From NCBI RefSeq assembly GCF_022647665.1, contig NZ_CP071872.1:8113292-8177291 (forward strand): 64,000 nt of DNA. Direction: 5' to 3'. Under the pieces are notes generated by a model, which did not search any database, was not told where the DNA came from, and saw only the letters and a program-made list of their open reading frames with translations. The position numbers and the translations under genes were made by a program. Position 1 is the first letter of the stretch; each line of letters starts with the position of its first letter. Shown piece by piece: positions 16,990 to 24,384 of this stretch. Origin of the DNA: Streptomyces formicae (GTDB lineage: Bacteria > Actinomycetota > Actinomycetes > Streptomycetales > Streptomycetaceae).

Positions 16990-17481
16990 ATGTCCTTCGC
17001 GATCTGTTTTGTCTGTACCGGCAACATCTGCCGCTCGCCGATGGCCGAGTCCGTCTTCCGCGCCCGGGTGGCGGACGCCGGGCTCGACGGTCTCGTCGTG
17101 GTGGACAGCGCCGGCACCGGCGGCTGGCACGAGGGCGACGGCGCCGACCACCGCACCGTCTCCGTCCTGCGGGCGAACGGCTACGAGTCCGCACACGTCG
17201 CGCGGCAGTTCCGCGCCGACTGGTTCGGGCGGCTCGATCTGGTGATCGCCCTCGACGAGGGCCATCTGCGCGAGCTGCGCCGGCTCGCCCCGACAGGGGC
17301 CGATGCCGCGAAGGTGCGGCTGCTGCGCTCGTACGATCCGGCCGTGCGGGGCGACCTCGATGTGCCCGACCCGTACTACGGCGGCATGGACGGCTTCGAG
17401 GAGTGCCTGGAAATGGTGGAGGCGGCGAGCGAGGGCCTGCTCGCCGCAGTGCGCGAGGTTGTCGAGGAGCGAGCGGCATGA
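16990..17481 (+). CDS. ptpA: low-molecular-weight protein tyrosine phosphatase
   Basis: 163 residues. The P-loop CX5R is near the N-terminus: ICFVCTGNICRSPMAE, with the nucleophile Cys and the Arg of the HCX5R-type loop. The general acid Asp is in the later motif DVPDPYYGG (DPYY), typical of the family. The enzyme removes phosphate from tyrosine residues; the S. coelicolor counterpart PtpA influences secondary metabolism. The ATG at 16990 is preceded by GAGCTGAGGACG. Its stop overlaps the start of the next gene (ATGA), indicating translational coupling with the PLP enzyme. Confidence 0.95.
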   Translation: MSFAICFVCTGNICRSPMAESVFRARVADAGLDGLVVVDSAGTGGWHEGDGADHRTVSVLRANGYESAHVARQFRADWFGRLDLVIALDEGHLRELRRLAPTGADAAKVRLLRSYDPAVRGDLDVPDPYYGGMDGFEECLEMVEAASEGLLAAVREVVEERAA

Positions 17482-18644
17482 GCGACGGACCGATCACGGA
17501 CGGGCCGGTCCCGGATCAGACCATGGGTGAGGGCACACGGGCCGTACGGGCCGGCCTTCCGGAAGCGCGGAAGTACGAACCGACGCTGCCGGGGCCGGTG
17601 TTCGCCGCCCACTACCACCTGCCGGGCGAGCCGACGGGACCGTACACGTACGGCCGGGACGACAACCCGACGTGGACGCTGCTGGAGCGGGCCATCGGCG
17701 AACTGGAGGCGCCTGGGGCGACGGGGACCGAGACCGTCACCTTCGCCTCCGGGATGGCCGCGGTCTCCGCGGTGCTGCTGTCCCAGGTGGGCTCGGGAGA
17801 CGTGGTCGTGCTCCCGGACGACGGCTATCAGGCGCTCCCGCTGGTGCGGGAGCAGCTGGAGGCGTACGGCGTCGAGGTGCGGACCGCGCCGACGGGCGGC
17901 GACGCGCAGTTGGAGGTGCTGGACGGGGCGAAGCTGCTGTGGATCGAGACGCCGTCCAACCCGGGGCTCGATGTGTGTGACGTACGACGGCTCGTGGACG
18001 TGGCGCACGCCGTCGGCGCCCTGGTCGCCGTCGACAACACGCTCGCGACGCCGCTCGGCCAGCGCCCGCTGGAACTGGGCGCGGACTTCGCCGTGGCCAG
18101 CGGCACCAAGGGGCTGACCGGACACGGCGATCTGCTGCTCGGCTACGTGGTGTGCCGGGACGCCGCGCTCGCCGCGCGGGTACGGCACTGGCGCAAGGTC
18201 GTGGGTGCGATCCCCGGGCCCATGGAGGCGTGGCTCGCGCACCGTTCACTGGCCACGCTGCAGCTGCGCAGCGACCGCCAGTGCGCGAACGCGCTCGCCC
18301 TCGCGCGGGCGTTGGCCGGGCGTGCCGACATCTCCGGGCTGCGCTACCCGGGCCTCCCCGAGGACGCCTCGCACAAGATCGCCGCGGGTCAGATGCGGCG
18401 CTTCGGCTCGGTGGTCTCCTTCACCCTGCCCGACCGTGCGTACGCGGAGCGCTTCCTGGCGGAGCTGCGCCTCGTCGACGACGCGACGAGCTTCGGAAGC
18501 GTGCGCTCCAGCGCCGAGCGCCGGGGCCGGTGGGGCGGTGACGCCGTACCGGAAGGCTTCATCCGCTTCTCGGCGGGGGCGGAGGACACCCACGACCTGG
18601 TGGCGGATGTGCTGCGCGCGCTGGACGCCGTGGCTGCTGCCTGA
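17478..18644 (+). CDS. cystathionine gamma-lyase/Cys-Met metabolism PLP enzyme
   Basis: 388 residues starting at the ATG that overlaps the ptpA stop. It belongs to the Cys/Met metabolism PLP family: the PLP lysine is in ASGTKGLTGHGDLLLGY, and upstream are TFASGMAAVSAVLL, IETPSNPGL and VDNTLATPLGQRPLELGAD. Enzymes of this family act on cystathionine, homocysteine or methionine; annotation as cystathionine gamma-lyase is the usual one for this Streptomyces gene, but the exact substrate is inferred. It ends in a strong terminator 39 bases downstream, closing a probable three-gene unit with the holin-like gene and ptpA. Confidence 0.9.
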   Translation: MSDGPITDGPVPDQTMGEGTRAVRAGLPEARKYEPTLPGPVFAAHYHLPGEPTGPYTYGRDDNPTWTLLERAIGELEAPGATGTETVTFASGMAAVSAVLLSQVGSGDVVVLPDDGYQALPLVREQLEAYGVEVRTAPTGGDAQLEVLDGAKLLWIETPSNPGLDVCDVRRLVDVAHAVGALVAVDNTLATPLGQRPLELGADFAVASGTKGLTGHGDLLLGYVVCRDAALAARVRHWRKVVGAIPGPMEAWLAHRSLATLQLRSDRQCANALALARALAGRADISGLRYPGLPEDASHKIAAGQMRRFGSVVSFTLPDRAYAERFLAELRLVDDATSFGSVRSSAERRGRWGGDAVPEGFIRFSAGAEDTHDLVADVLRALDAVAAA

Positions 18645-18682
18645 CGGGCCGGCCCGCCGGGCGAGCGGCGCGGCCGACAGCA

Positions 18683-18723
18683 GGGACGGTCCGAGCCTCC
18701 CCCCTCGTGGCTCGGACCGTCCC
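18683..18723 (+). terminator. terminator after the PLP-enzyme gene
   Basis: Inverted repeat with perfect 15-bp arms (GGGACGGTCCGAGCC at 18683-18697 and its complement at 18709-18723) and an 11-base loop. Confidence 0.88.
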
Positions 18724-18732
18724 GCTTTCCGG

Positions 18733-18771
18733 TTCCACGCGCGGAGATTTCTTCCATTCCACGCGCGGAGA
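18733..18771. repeat. 15-bp direct repeat before the LysR gene
   Basis: TTCCACGCGCGGAGA occurs at 18733-18747 and again at 18757-18771, 24 bases apart start to start. It lies 85-123 bases before the LysR start, so it may be a binding site for a regulator, or a duplication with no role. Confidence 0.8.
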
Positions 18772-18855
18772 CCTCTCGGACAAGGCTAGTTGACTCTGCG
18801 TCAGTGTCCAATCACACCAGCGACAGCGACCTATCGACTTATTTATAGTTGAGCG

Positions 18856-19752
18856 ATGGACCTGGCCTTATTGCGCACGTTCGTCACGGTGCACCGGGCC
18901 GGCTCGTTCACCCGCGCCGCCGCGCTGCTCGGGCTCTCCCAGCCGGCGGTGACCAGCCAGATCCGCACCCTGGAGCGGCAGCTGGGGCGGCCGCTCTTTC
19001 TGCGCCAGGCGCGCGGCGTCACCCCCACGACGATCGGCGACGAGCTGGCTCATCGGGCCGCCCCGCATCTGGACGCTCTGGTCGAGATCGCCGAGTCCCG
19101 CCTGGACGAGGAGTCCGGCGTCCGTACGCTGCACCTCACCGGGCCGCCCGAGTTCACCTCCCTGCGGGTGCTGCCCGCCCTCACACCGCTGGTCTCCCAG
19201 GGACTTGCGTTACGGGTCTCCTTCGGCGGCAACGCCGAAGAGGTCCTCGAAGGGCTGGCGGCCGGGCACCACGATCTCGCCGTCGCGACGGCCCGCCCGC
19301 GCGGCGGACTGCTCGCCTCGACCCCGCTCTGCGACGAGGAGCACGTCCTGGTCGCCTCGCCGCGCTGGGCGGCGCGGCTGGGCCCTGGCGCGCTGCGGGG
19401 CAAGGACTCCGTCGTGCTGGAGCAGCTGCCGGTGGTGGAGGTCCATGAGTCCCTGCCGTTCGTCTCCCGCTTCTGGGCCGCCGTGTTCGACAGTCCTCCG
19501 CCTGCCGCGGGCACCGTCGTCGCGCCGGACCTGCGTGCGGTGCTGGAGTCCGCCGCGGCAGGCGCCGGGCTGGCCGTCCTGCCGCGCTATCTGTGCGAGG
19601 GCGATCTGAAGAGCGGACGGCTCGTGGCACTGCTCGACCCGCCCGTTCCTCCGCTGCGCACGTACTTCCTCGTCGTCCGTACCGGGACGCTCGCACTGCC
19701 GCACATCGCGCGGGCACACGAAACGCTCCTGCAGGCGGCGGCCGGCTGGTGA
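18856..19752 (+). CDS. LysR-family regulator with two TTA codons
   Basis: 298 residues. The N-terminal winged helix-turn-helix reads LRTFVTVHRAGSFTRAAALL and LSQPAVTSQIRTLERQLGRPLF (residues 5-50), followed by the LysR substrate-binding domain (about 90-290). Codon 5 (18868-18870) and codon 119 (19210-19212) are TTA, which in Streptomyces is read only by the developmentally controlled bldA tRNA-Leu, so expression probably depends on bldA. The region upstream (TTATTTATAG) is AT-rich and lacks a good ribosome-binding site. The target is unknown; no divergent gene is adjacent, since the upstream gene ends at a terminator. Confidence 0.92.
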   Translation: MDLALLRTFVTVHRAGSFTRAAALLGLSQPAVTSQIRTLERQLGRPLFLRQARGVTPTTIGDELAHRAAPHLDALVEIAESRLDEESGVRTLHLTGPPEFTSLRVLPALTPLVSQGLALRVSFGGNAEEVLEGLAAGHHDLAVATARPRGGLLASTPLCDEEHVLVASPRWAARLGPGALRGKDSVVLEQLPVVEVHESLPFVSRFWAAVFDSPPPAAGTVVAPDLRAVLESAAAGAGLAVLPRYLCEGDLKSGRLVALLDPPVPPLRTYFLVVRTGTLALPHIARAHETLLQAAAGW

Positions 19753-19848
19753 GGCGTCCTCGTGACAGCCGGGCGGCAACGAGTGCCCCCCAGCGACGGG
19801 CCTGCGGAGGGGAGTTTCAGAACGGGCATCGTGGGCCACTCTCTGACC

Positions 19849-20328
19849 ATGACCGAACGGCCAGTGGTCAAGCGCACCGCACGCGCCATCCTGCTCGACG
19901 GCGACGACCTCGTCCTGATCAAGCGCACCAAGCCGGGCATGGATCCGTACTGGGTCACGCCGGGCGGTGGGGTCGAGCCCAGCGACGCGACCGTCGTCGA
20001 AGCCCTTCACCGTGAAGTGGACGAAGAGCTCGGCGCCAAGATCGTCGATGTGGTGCCCTGTTTCGTCGACACCGTCGAACACATCGTGGACGGCGGGGTC
20101 TCGGGCGTGAAAGTGCAGCACTTCTTCGTCTGCCGGCTGGCGTCGATGGACGAATCACGGCGCCACGGCCCCGAGGTGGAGGAGCCCTGCGGCGAGTACG
20201 AGATCGTCCGGGTGCCCTTCAGCCGCGTCGGGATCGCCGCCGTGCATCTCGTGCCGCTGTCCCTGCGGCACTATCTGGACGGCAATATCGAGGGCGTCCG
20301 CGCGATGCACGCGCCCGATCTGGGCTGA
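19849..20328 (+). CDS. Nudix hydrolase domain protein
   Basis: 159 residues from ATG 19849 (MTERPVVKRTARAI). An in-frame GTG at 19762, with GGTGAGG before it and just past the LysR stop, would add 29 unsupported residues. The Nudix box reads GGGVEPSDATVVEALHREVD followed by EELG; the REx2EExG catalytic core is present, but spacing from the Gly is one residue longer and Asp stands where the first Glu is usual. Nudix enzymes cleave nucleoside diphosphates linked to another group. The C-terminal half, with VPLSLRHYLDGNIEG, does not reveal a substrate. Likely cytoplasmic. Confidence 0.88.
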   Translation: MTERPVVKRTARAILLDGDDLVLIKRTKPGMDPYWVTPGGGVEPSDATVVEALHREVDEELGAKIVDVVPCFVDTVEHIVDGGVSGVKVQHFFVCRLASMDESRRHGPEVEEPCGEYEIVRVPFSRVGIAAVHLVPLSLRHYLDGNIEGVRAMHAPDLG

Positions 20329-20398
20329 CCTCCGGCAGCTCCCGGTAGCTCGGCTCCCGCTTCGCGGGGGGCTCTCCGACGTCGGTGCCCGGAATCCC

Positions 20399-21949
20399 CT
20401 AGTCGGCGGCCGCGACGAGCTCCTCGAGGGAGTCATGGCGGATCCGCTCGAACGGGATCCCGACGCCCGTCAGCGCGTGCACACCGCTGCGGATCATCCC
20501 GACCGGGCCGGAGAGATAGGCGTCGTACTCGTTCCACGGACCGTATTCGCGTACGGCGTCGGGCAGCTGGGCCTTGCCGTCGACGATGGGCCGGACCTGG
20601 AGCCAGGGGTGGCTCTGCTGGAGCCGCAGCATCGTGTCGATGTCATAGAGGTCGTGGTCGGTGCGCGCCCCGTAGAAGACCTCCACCGGCCGCCGCTCAC
20701 CGTGCTCGGCGACGTCCTCGACCAGTGCCTTGATCGGGGCGATACCGGTGCCACCGCCCAGGCAGAGCAGGCCGTTGTCGGTGGTGTGGTCGACGGTCAT
20801 GGACCCTGCGGGCGGGCCGAGCCGCAGCACGTCGCCGGGGCGAGCGTGATGGACCAGGGCGTTCGAGACCCAGCCGGCCGGGACGGCCTTGACGTGGAAG
20901 GACAGCAGCCCGTCGGAGCGCGGGGCCCCCGCGAAGGAGTAGTGCCGCCAGATCCGCGGCCACCACGGAGTCTCCAGGCTGGTGTACTGCCCGGCCAGGA
21001 AGGGATACGGCTGGTCCGGACGGACCGTGACGACCGCGATGTCCGGGGTCCTGAGGTCGTGCGACACGACCTCGGCGTGCCACCAGGCGGGCGCATGCAG
21101 CTCGTTCTCGGCGGCGGAATCGATCATGATCTGCGAGATCGTCGTGTACGTACGGACCCAGGCGGCCTCGGCCTCGTCATCCCAGGTCGTCGTGGCGTAG
21201 CGGCTGAGCGCGCCGATGAGGGCCTCGCCGACGGCGGGGTAATGAGCGGGCTGGGTGCCGTACTTGCGGTGGCCGCGGCCGAGATGCTGGAGATAGTCGA
21301 CGAGCACAGCGGTGTTGTCCATGTGCTCGGCGGCGGTGAGCAGGGCCTTGAGGAGGCGGTCGCGCTGGGTGTCCATCGCGGCGGGAAAGAGGGAGCGCAG
21401 CTCGGGGTGGCGGACGAAGAGCAGCGCGTAGAAGTAGGAGGTGACCTTGTCGGCCACGGGGCCGACCTCCGCCATGGTGCGGCGGACGAGAATCGCGTCG
21501 GGCGAGGCATTGCTCTGCTGCTCGTGGGCGGCGGACGCGCGCGTCGGCTGCTGGGGCTCGGAGTACGCGTAGTGGGACGCGGGGGCCTCAGGGGCCGGGG
21601 CCTCGGGTGCACCCCCGTAGGCGGGCGTGTAGGGGGCGTGAGCGTGCGGAGTACGGGCCTGGGGGACGCGGGCCTCGGGGGCGGTGCGCTGCGGTCCGGG
21701 CGGGTTCCCGGGCGGCGGGGTCACGGTGGCCCGTTCGGCGCCGGTGCCGACCGGTCGTATCGCGGCCACCGGACGGCTCGGCGGCGCTATTCGGCCCTCG
21801 CCGTCCTCACCCGCCGCACCGCTCTCCCGGTGCGGGCCAGGCCCGGTCGCGCCCCGCTTACGAGGAGTGAACCAGCCACCCCCGCCGTTGTTCGCACCGT
21901 TCTCGCCCGAAGTGCCGTTGTCGGCCGACGTGGTGGTCGGAGCGTCCAT
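20399..21949 (-). CDS. flavohemoglobin-type globin/ferredoxin-reductase protein
   Basis: 516 residues from ATG 21949, chosen because GGCGAGG precedes it; the ORF can extend seven codons. Residues 1-145 are low complexity, rich in Pro, Ala and Thr, and unlike standard Hmp. A globin domain follows (about 150-280), with proximal-His region LQHLGRGHRKYGTQPAHYPA. The reductase has an FAD motif RHYSFAGAP and an NAD(P) motif CLGGGTGIAPIKALVEDV, ending in ERIRHDSLEELV. Such proteins oxidise nitric oxide to nitrate using NAD(P)H or scavenge oxygen. The long N-terminus is the odd part; its role is unknown. Transcribed leftward, converging with the Nudix gene. Confidence 0.9.
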   Translation of the reverse strand: MDAPTTTSADNGTSGENGANNGGGGWFTPRKRGATGPGPHRESGAAGEDGEGRIAPPSRPVAAIRPVGTGAERATVTPPPGNPPGPQRTAPEARVPQARTPHAHAPYTPAYGGAPEAPAPEAPASHYAYSEPQQPTRASAAHEQQSNASPDAILVRRTMAEVGPVADKVTSYFYALLFVRHPELRSLFPAAMDTQRDRLLKALLTAAEHMDNTAVLVDYLQHLGRGHRKYGTQPAHYPAVGEALIGALSRYATTTWDDEAEAAWVRTYTTISQIMIDSAAENELHAPAWWHAEVVSHDLRTPDIAVVTVRPDQPYPFLAGQYTSLETPWWPRIWRHYSFAGAPRSDGLLSFHVKAVPAGWVSNALVHHARPGDVLRLGPPAGSMTVDHTTDNGLLCLGGGTGIAPIKALVEDVAEHGERRPVEVFYGARTDHDLYDIDTMLRLQQSHPWLQVRPIVDGKAQLPDAVREYGPWNEYDAYLSGPVGMIRSGVHALTGVGIPFERIRHDSLEELVAAAD

Positions 21950-22266
21950 TGTGTGCCTCGCCTCGAACATCTTTCGGTCGGTCTGCGTCGCACTTCCGCT
22001 GGTCCGGAACGTGCCTCAGTTCCCCGCTCTGCCTCGCTGCTGCTCTGCTTCAGGACCCCTGGCGGGCCTGCTTCAGGACCTCTGCCGGGCCCACACTAGC
22101 CCTTGCCGTTGCGGGTATCGGGACGAGTGGGAAAGTCCGGGTATCGACGCCGGTTCTCCCGTTAGGCTGCATTGCCCCCATGCCTGTTGCAGCCTGTCCG
22201 AAGCCGTGGTCGTGTACAAGGTCTCAGGTGTCGTCGGATCACCGGGGCGCTAACGGCCCTCACGGA
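21950..22266. other. intergenic region upstream of flavohemoglobin gene
   Basis: Nothing coding is supported. It separates the flavohemoglobin start from the HAD-phosphatase remnant and presumably contains the flavohemoglobin promoter. I found no NsrR-like palindrome that I would defend. Confidence 0.3.
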
Positions 22267-22486
22267 CTACCGACGGAATCGCACCAGTTCGTCTGCCTCC
22301 CGCAGTTCGTTCCCCGTATAGGCGTGTGGCGAGCCCGGACAGATGATGGTCCGCATTCACCGCCACCGCAACGGTCACCGCGGCGAAGATGTGCGCGCCG
22401 AACATCGAATCACCATATGCAACACAGCCGTCCAGCTTCACCCCGAACTCTGCACAGACCTGGTTCCCGTTCTTCACCTTCGTCAC
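22267..22486 (-). pseudogene. HAD-IB-type phosphatase remnant (C-terminal fragment)
   Basis: Minus-strand translation contains GVKLDGCVAYGDSM, then FAAVTVAVAVNADHHLSGLA. These match the last HAD motif (GDSxxD-type, here GDSMFG) and the region after it in SerB-like HAD-IB phosphatases of Streptomyces (typically CVAYGDSMSDAPLFAAV, from memory). The final part continues in another frame as YTGNELREADELVRFRR to a stop at 22267, so there is a frameshift near 22320. The N-terminal two thirds, with the DxD nucleophile, is missing, and the conserved Asp of the last motif is replaced (GDSMFGAH). This is a dead fragment. Confidence 0.7.
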
Positions 22487-22590
22487 CGCCGCGACAGTGA
22501 AAAGACGCTGCGGTGTCGCGATGTACGCCGACGCTAGTACGGACGGTTACTCCCGCTGTCAGACGCGAGGGCAGCGCGTCTCGCGGCACG

Positions 22591-23145
22591 GTGTTTCACG
22601 TGAAACCACTGAAGCGTCCCGCACGACGGGCCATCCTCGTTGTCCATGTCTCCGCATCCGCGGGCTGGCTCGGGCTCTCCCTCGGACTGCTCGGGTTGAG
22701 CGTCGCCGCGGTCATATCCGGCTCCCAGGCCGTCGCCGAAGCCTCGTACCGCTCAATGGCCGTCTTCGCGAACTGGCTGATGGTCCCGGTCGCCCTGCTG
22801 ACCCTCGTCAGCGGTGTGGTGCTGTCGCTCGGCACGCCGTGGGGGCTCGCCCGGTACCGCTGGGTCTGGACCAAATTCTGGCTCACGCTGGTCACGACGG
22901 GGCTGACCGTCTTCTCGCTACGGCCTGGAGTGAACGCGGCCGCGCAGGAGGCCGCCGCGGGCACCGCGGTGACCGATGCCTCCGGGCTCCTCGCCGCCCC
23001 GATCGTCTCCCTCTCCGCCTATCTCTTCATGACGGCGATCTCGGTCCTCAAGCCCTGGGGCATGACGCGACGTGGACACCGTCTACGGGTCTCGGCCACT
23101 TCCGGTAAAGCGCTGGACGAACGATCTCTGCGTCCGACAGCCTGA
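22591..23145 (+). CDS. four-helix integral membrane protein (DUF2269-like)
   Basis: 184 residues from GTG 22591. Four hydrophobic segments lie at about 15-45, 52-80, 88-110 and 130-155 (for example SAGWLGLSLGLLGLSVAAVI and WLMVPVALLTLVSGVVLSLG). The spacing of His, Trp and Arg residues (VHVSASAGWLGL, GLARYRWVWTKFWLT) fits small membrane proteins I know as DUF2269-like; function is not established. The start codon overlaps a parS site, so the protein begins VFHVKPLKRP. No convincing ribosome-binding site is seen. An upstream in-frame ATG at 22513 is considered less likely. The downstream acetyltransferase starts five bases after its stop. Confidence 0.78.
   Translation: MFHVKPLKRPARRAILVVHVSASAGWLGLSLGLLGLSVAAVISGSQAVAEASYRSMAVFANWLMVPVALLTLVSGVVLSLGTPWGLARYRWVWTKFWLTLVTTGLTVFSLRPGVNAAAQEAAAGTAVTDASGLLAAPIVSLSAYLFMTAISVLKPWGMTRRGHRLRVSATSGKALDERSLRPTA
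22593..22606. other. parS: parS site 2 (at start of the membrane-protein gene)
   Basis: Perfect GTTTCACGTGAAAC. It overlaps the GTG start at 22591. Confidence 0.9.
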
Positions 23146-23150
23146 CCTCC

Positions 23151-24059
23151 ATGTCGACACCGCTCAACGAGCTCCCCATCCGGCGTCTGACGACGGCGGA
23201 CCTGACGTCCTGCGCCGATCTCTCCGAAGACCGAGGCTGGCCGCGTGAGGAGCACAAATGGGGTCTGTTGCTCACGGCGGGAACCGGATACGGCATCGAT
23301 GACCCCTCCGGCAAGGGCCTGACCGGGGCGTGCGTCGTGACCTCGTACGGACCCGGTCCCGGCCCCAGCACCGCCGCCGGCCCTGGACTGGCGGCGATCG
23401 GCATGGTGCTGGTGGCCGAGCGCCACTCCCGGCAGGGCGTCGGGCGGCGGCTGATGACGCATGTACTGGCGGAGCACGGAGCCACTCCGCTCACCCTGCA
23501 TGCCACTCCGTACGGGCAACCGCTCTACGAGGAGCTGGGCTTCACGACTGTCGGCCGCGCCGAGATGGTCAGCGGCCACTTCCGCGCTCCCGGGCCCGCC
23601 GCCGGGTCTTCGAACGGGGCTGCGGCAGGGACCACGACCCGTCCGGCGACCGCCGACGACCTCCCGGCGATCCTCCGCCTTGACGCGGAGGTCTTCGGCC
23701 TGGACCGCACCCACATGATCACCCGCCTTCCCGCCTTCGCCGACCAGCTGAGGGTCGCGGAGTCCGACGGTGTTCTCACGGGGTACGCCGCCGCCTGGCC
23801 CAATATGGCGACTCATGTGATCGGCCCCCTCATCGCCCGTGACACGGAGACGGCGAAGGCCCTGATCGCTTCCCTGGCCGCCCACACGGACCGCCCTCTG
23901 CGCACCGACATCGACGTGCGCCACGAGGAACTGCTCAACTGGCTGAAGGCGAACGGGCTGGCCCCGATCGCCTTCAATGCCGTCATGAGCCTCAGCATCC
24001 CCACACTCCCCGGGGACTGGGCCCGCCGCTTCGCGCCGCTGACGGTGGCGGCGGGCTGA
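23151..24059 (+). CDS. double-GNAT-domain acetyltransferase
   Basis: 302 residues from ATG 23151. The N-terminal half (about 7-145) has the GNAT acetyl-CoA loop in GMVLVAERHSRQGVGRRLMTHV and the closing strand LYEELGFTTVGRAEMVSG. After a Gly/Ala linker (near 148-160), a second GNAT-like domain begins TTRPATADDLPAILRLDAEVFGLDR and runs to the C-terminus (Acetyltransf_18-like). It probably acetylates an amine substrate, unknown. It begins five bases after the preceding membrane-protein gene and is likely co-transcribed with it. Its stop nearly abuts the convergent GlcG remnant. Confidence 0.9.
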   Translation: MSTPLNELPIRRLTTADLTSCADLSEDRGWPREEHKWGLLLTAGTGYGIDDPSGKGLTGACVVTSYGPGPGPSTAAGPGLAAIGMVLVAERHSRQGVGRRLMTHVLAEHGATPLTLHATPYGQPLYEELGFTTVGRAEMVSGHFRAPGPAAGSSNGAAAGTTTRPATADDLPAILRLDAEVFGLDRTHMITRLPAFADQLRVAESDGVLTGYAAAWPNMATHVIGPLIARDTETAKALIASLAAHTDRPLRTDIDVRHEELLNWLKANGLAPIAFNAVMSLSIPTLPGDWARRFAPLTVAAG

Positions 24060-24061
24060 GG

Positions 24062-24346
24062 TCAGCGGGAAGCCGATTCCAGCGCCTGGAGCGCCTCCAG
24101 GGCCGCGGTCGCGAAGCCGTGGTCCTGATCCGGCGCGCCACCGCCGACGCCGATGGCACCGATGAGACGGCCGTCGCGGTGGACCGGGATGCCTCCCGCG
24201 ATGAAGAGGAGCGGGCGGTCCAGGGCGGTCGGGAGGGTGTGGAAGAGGCCGCCGGGCTGGACCGCGTCGACGAGGTCCGCCGTGGGGGTGTTCAGCTGGA
24301 GCGCGGTGTACGCCTTGCGCGTGCTGGTCTCGCCGGCAATGAGATA
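24062..24346 (-). pseudogene. GlcG/HbpS-family haem-binding protein remnant (5'-truncated)
   Basis: 95 in-frame codons reading YLIAGETSTRKAYTALQLNT then GGIPVHRDGRLIGAIGVGGG and a stop at 24062. This is the C-terminal half of the GlcG/HbpS family (PF03928), including the conserved GGxP and GAIGVSGG-type segment. There is no start codon, and a TGA lies four codons before the first recognisable residue (24356-24358), so the N-terminal half is deleted. The breakpoint is close to the 3' end of the MFS gene (24385) on the same strand. It cannot make a normal product. Confidence 0.8.
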
Positions 24347-24384
24347 GGAGTGAGATCAAGAGCGGGACAGCGACGAGTCGGTGG

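Noticed and set aside
19762..19848. Nudix gene starting at GTG 19762
   Set aside because: Adds 29 residues with no family similarity, although a ribosome-binding site is possible; ATG 19849 begins the recognisable domain.
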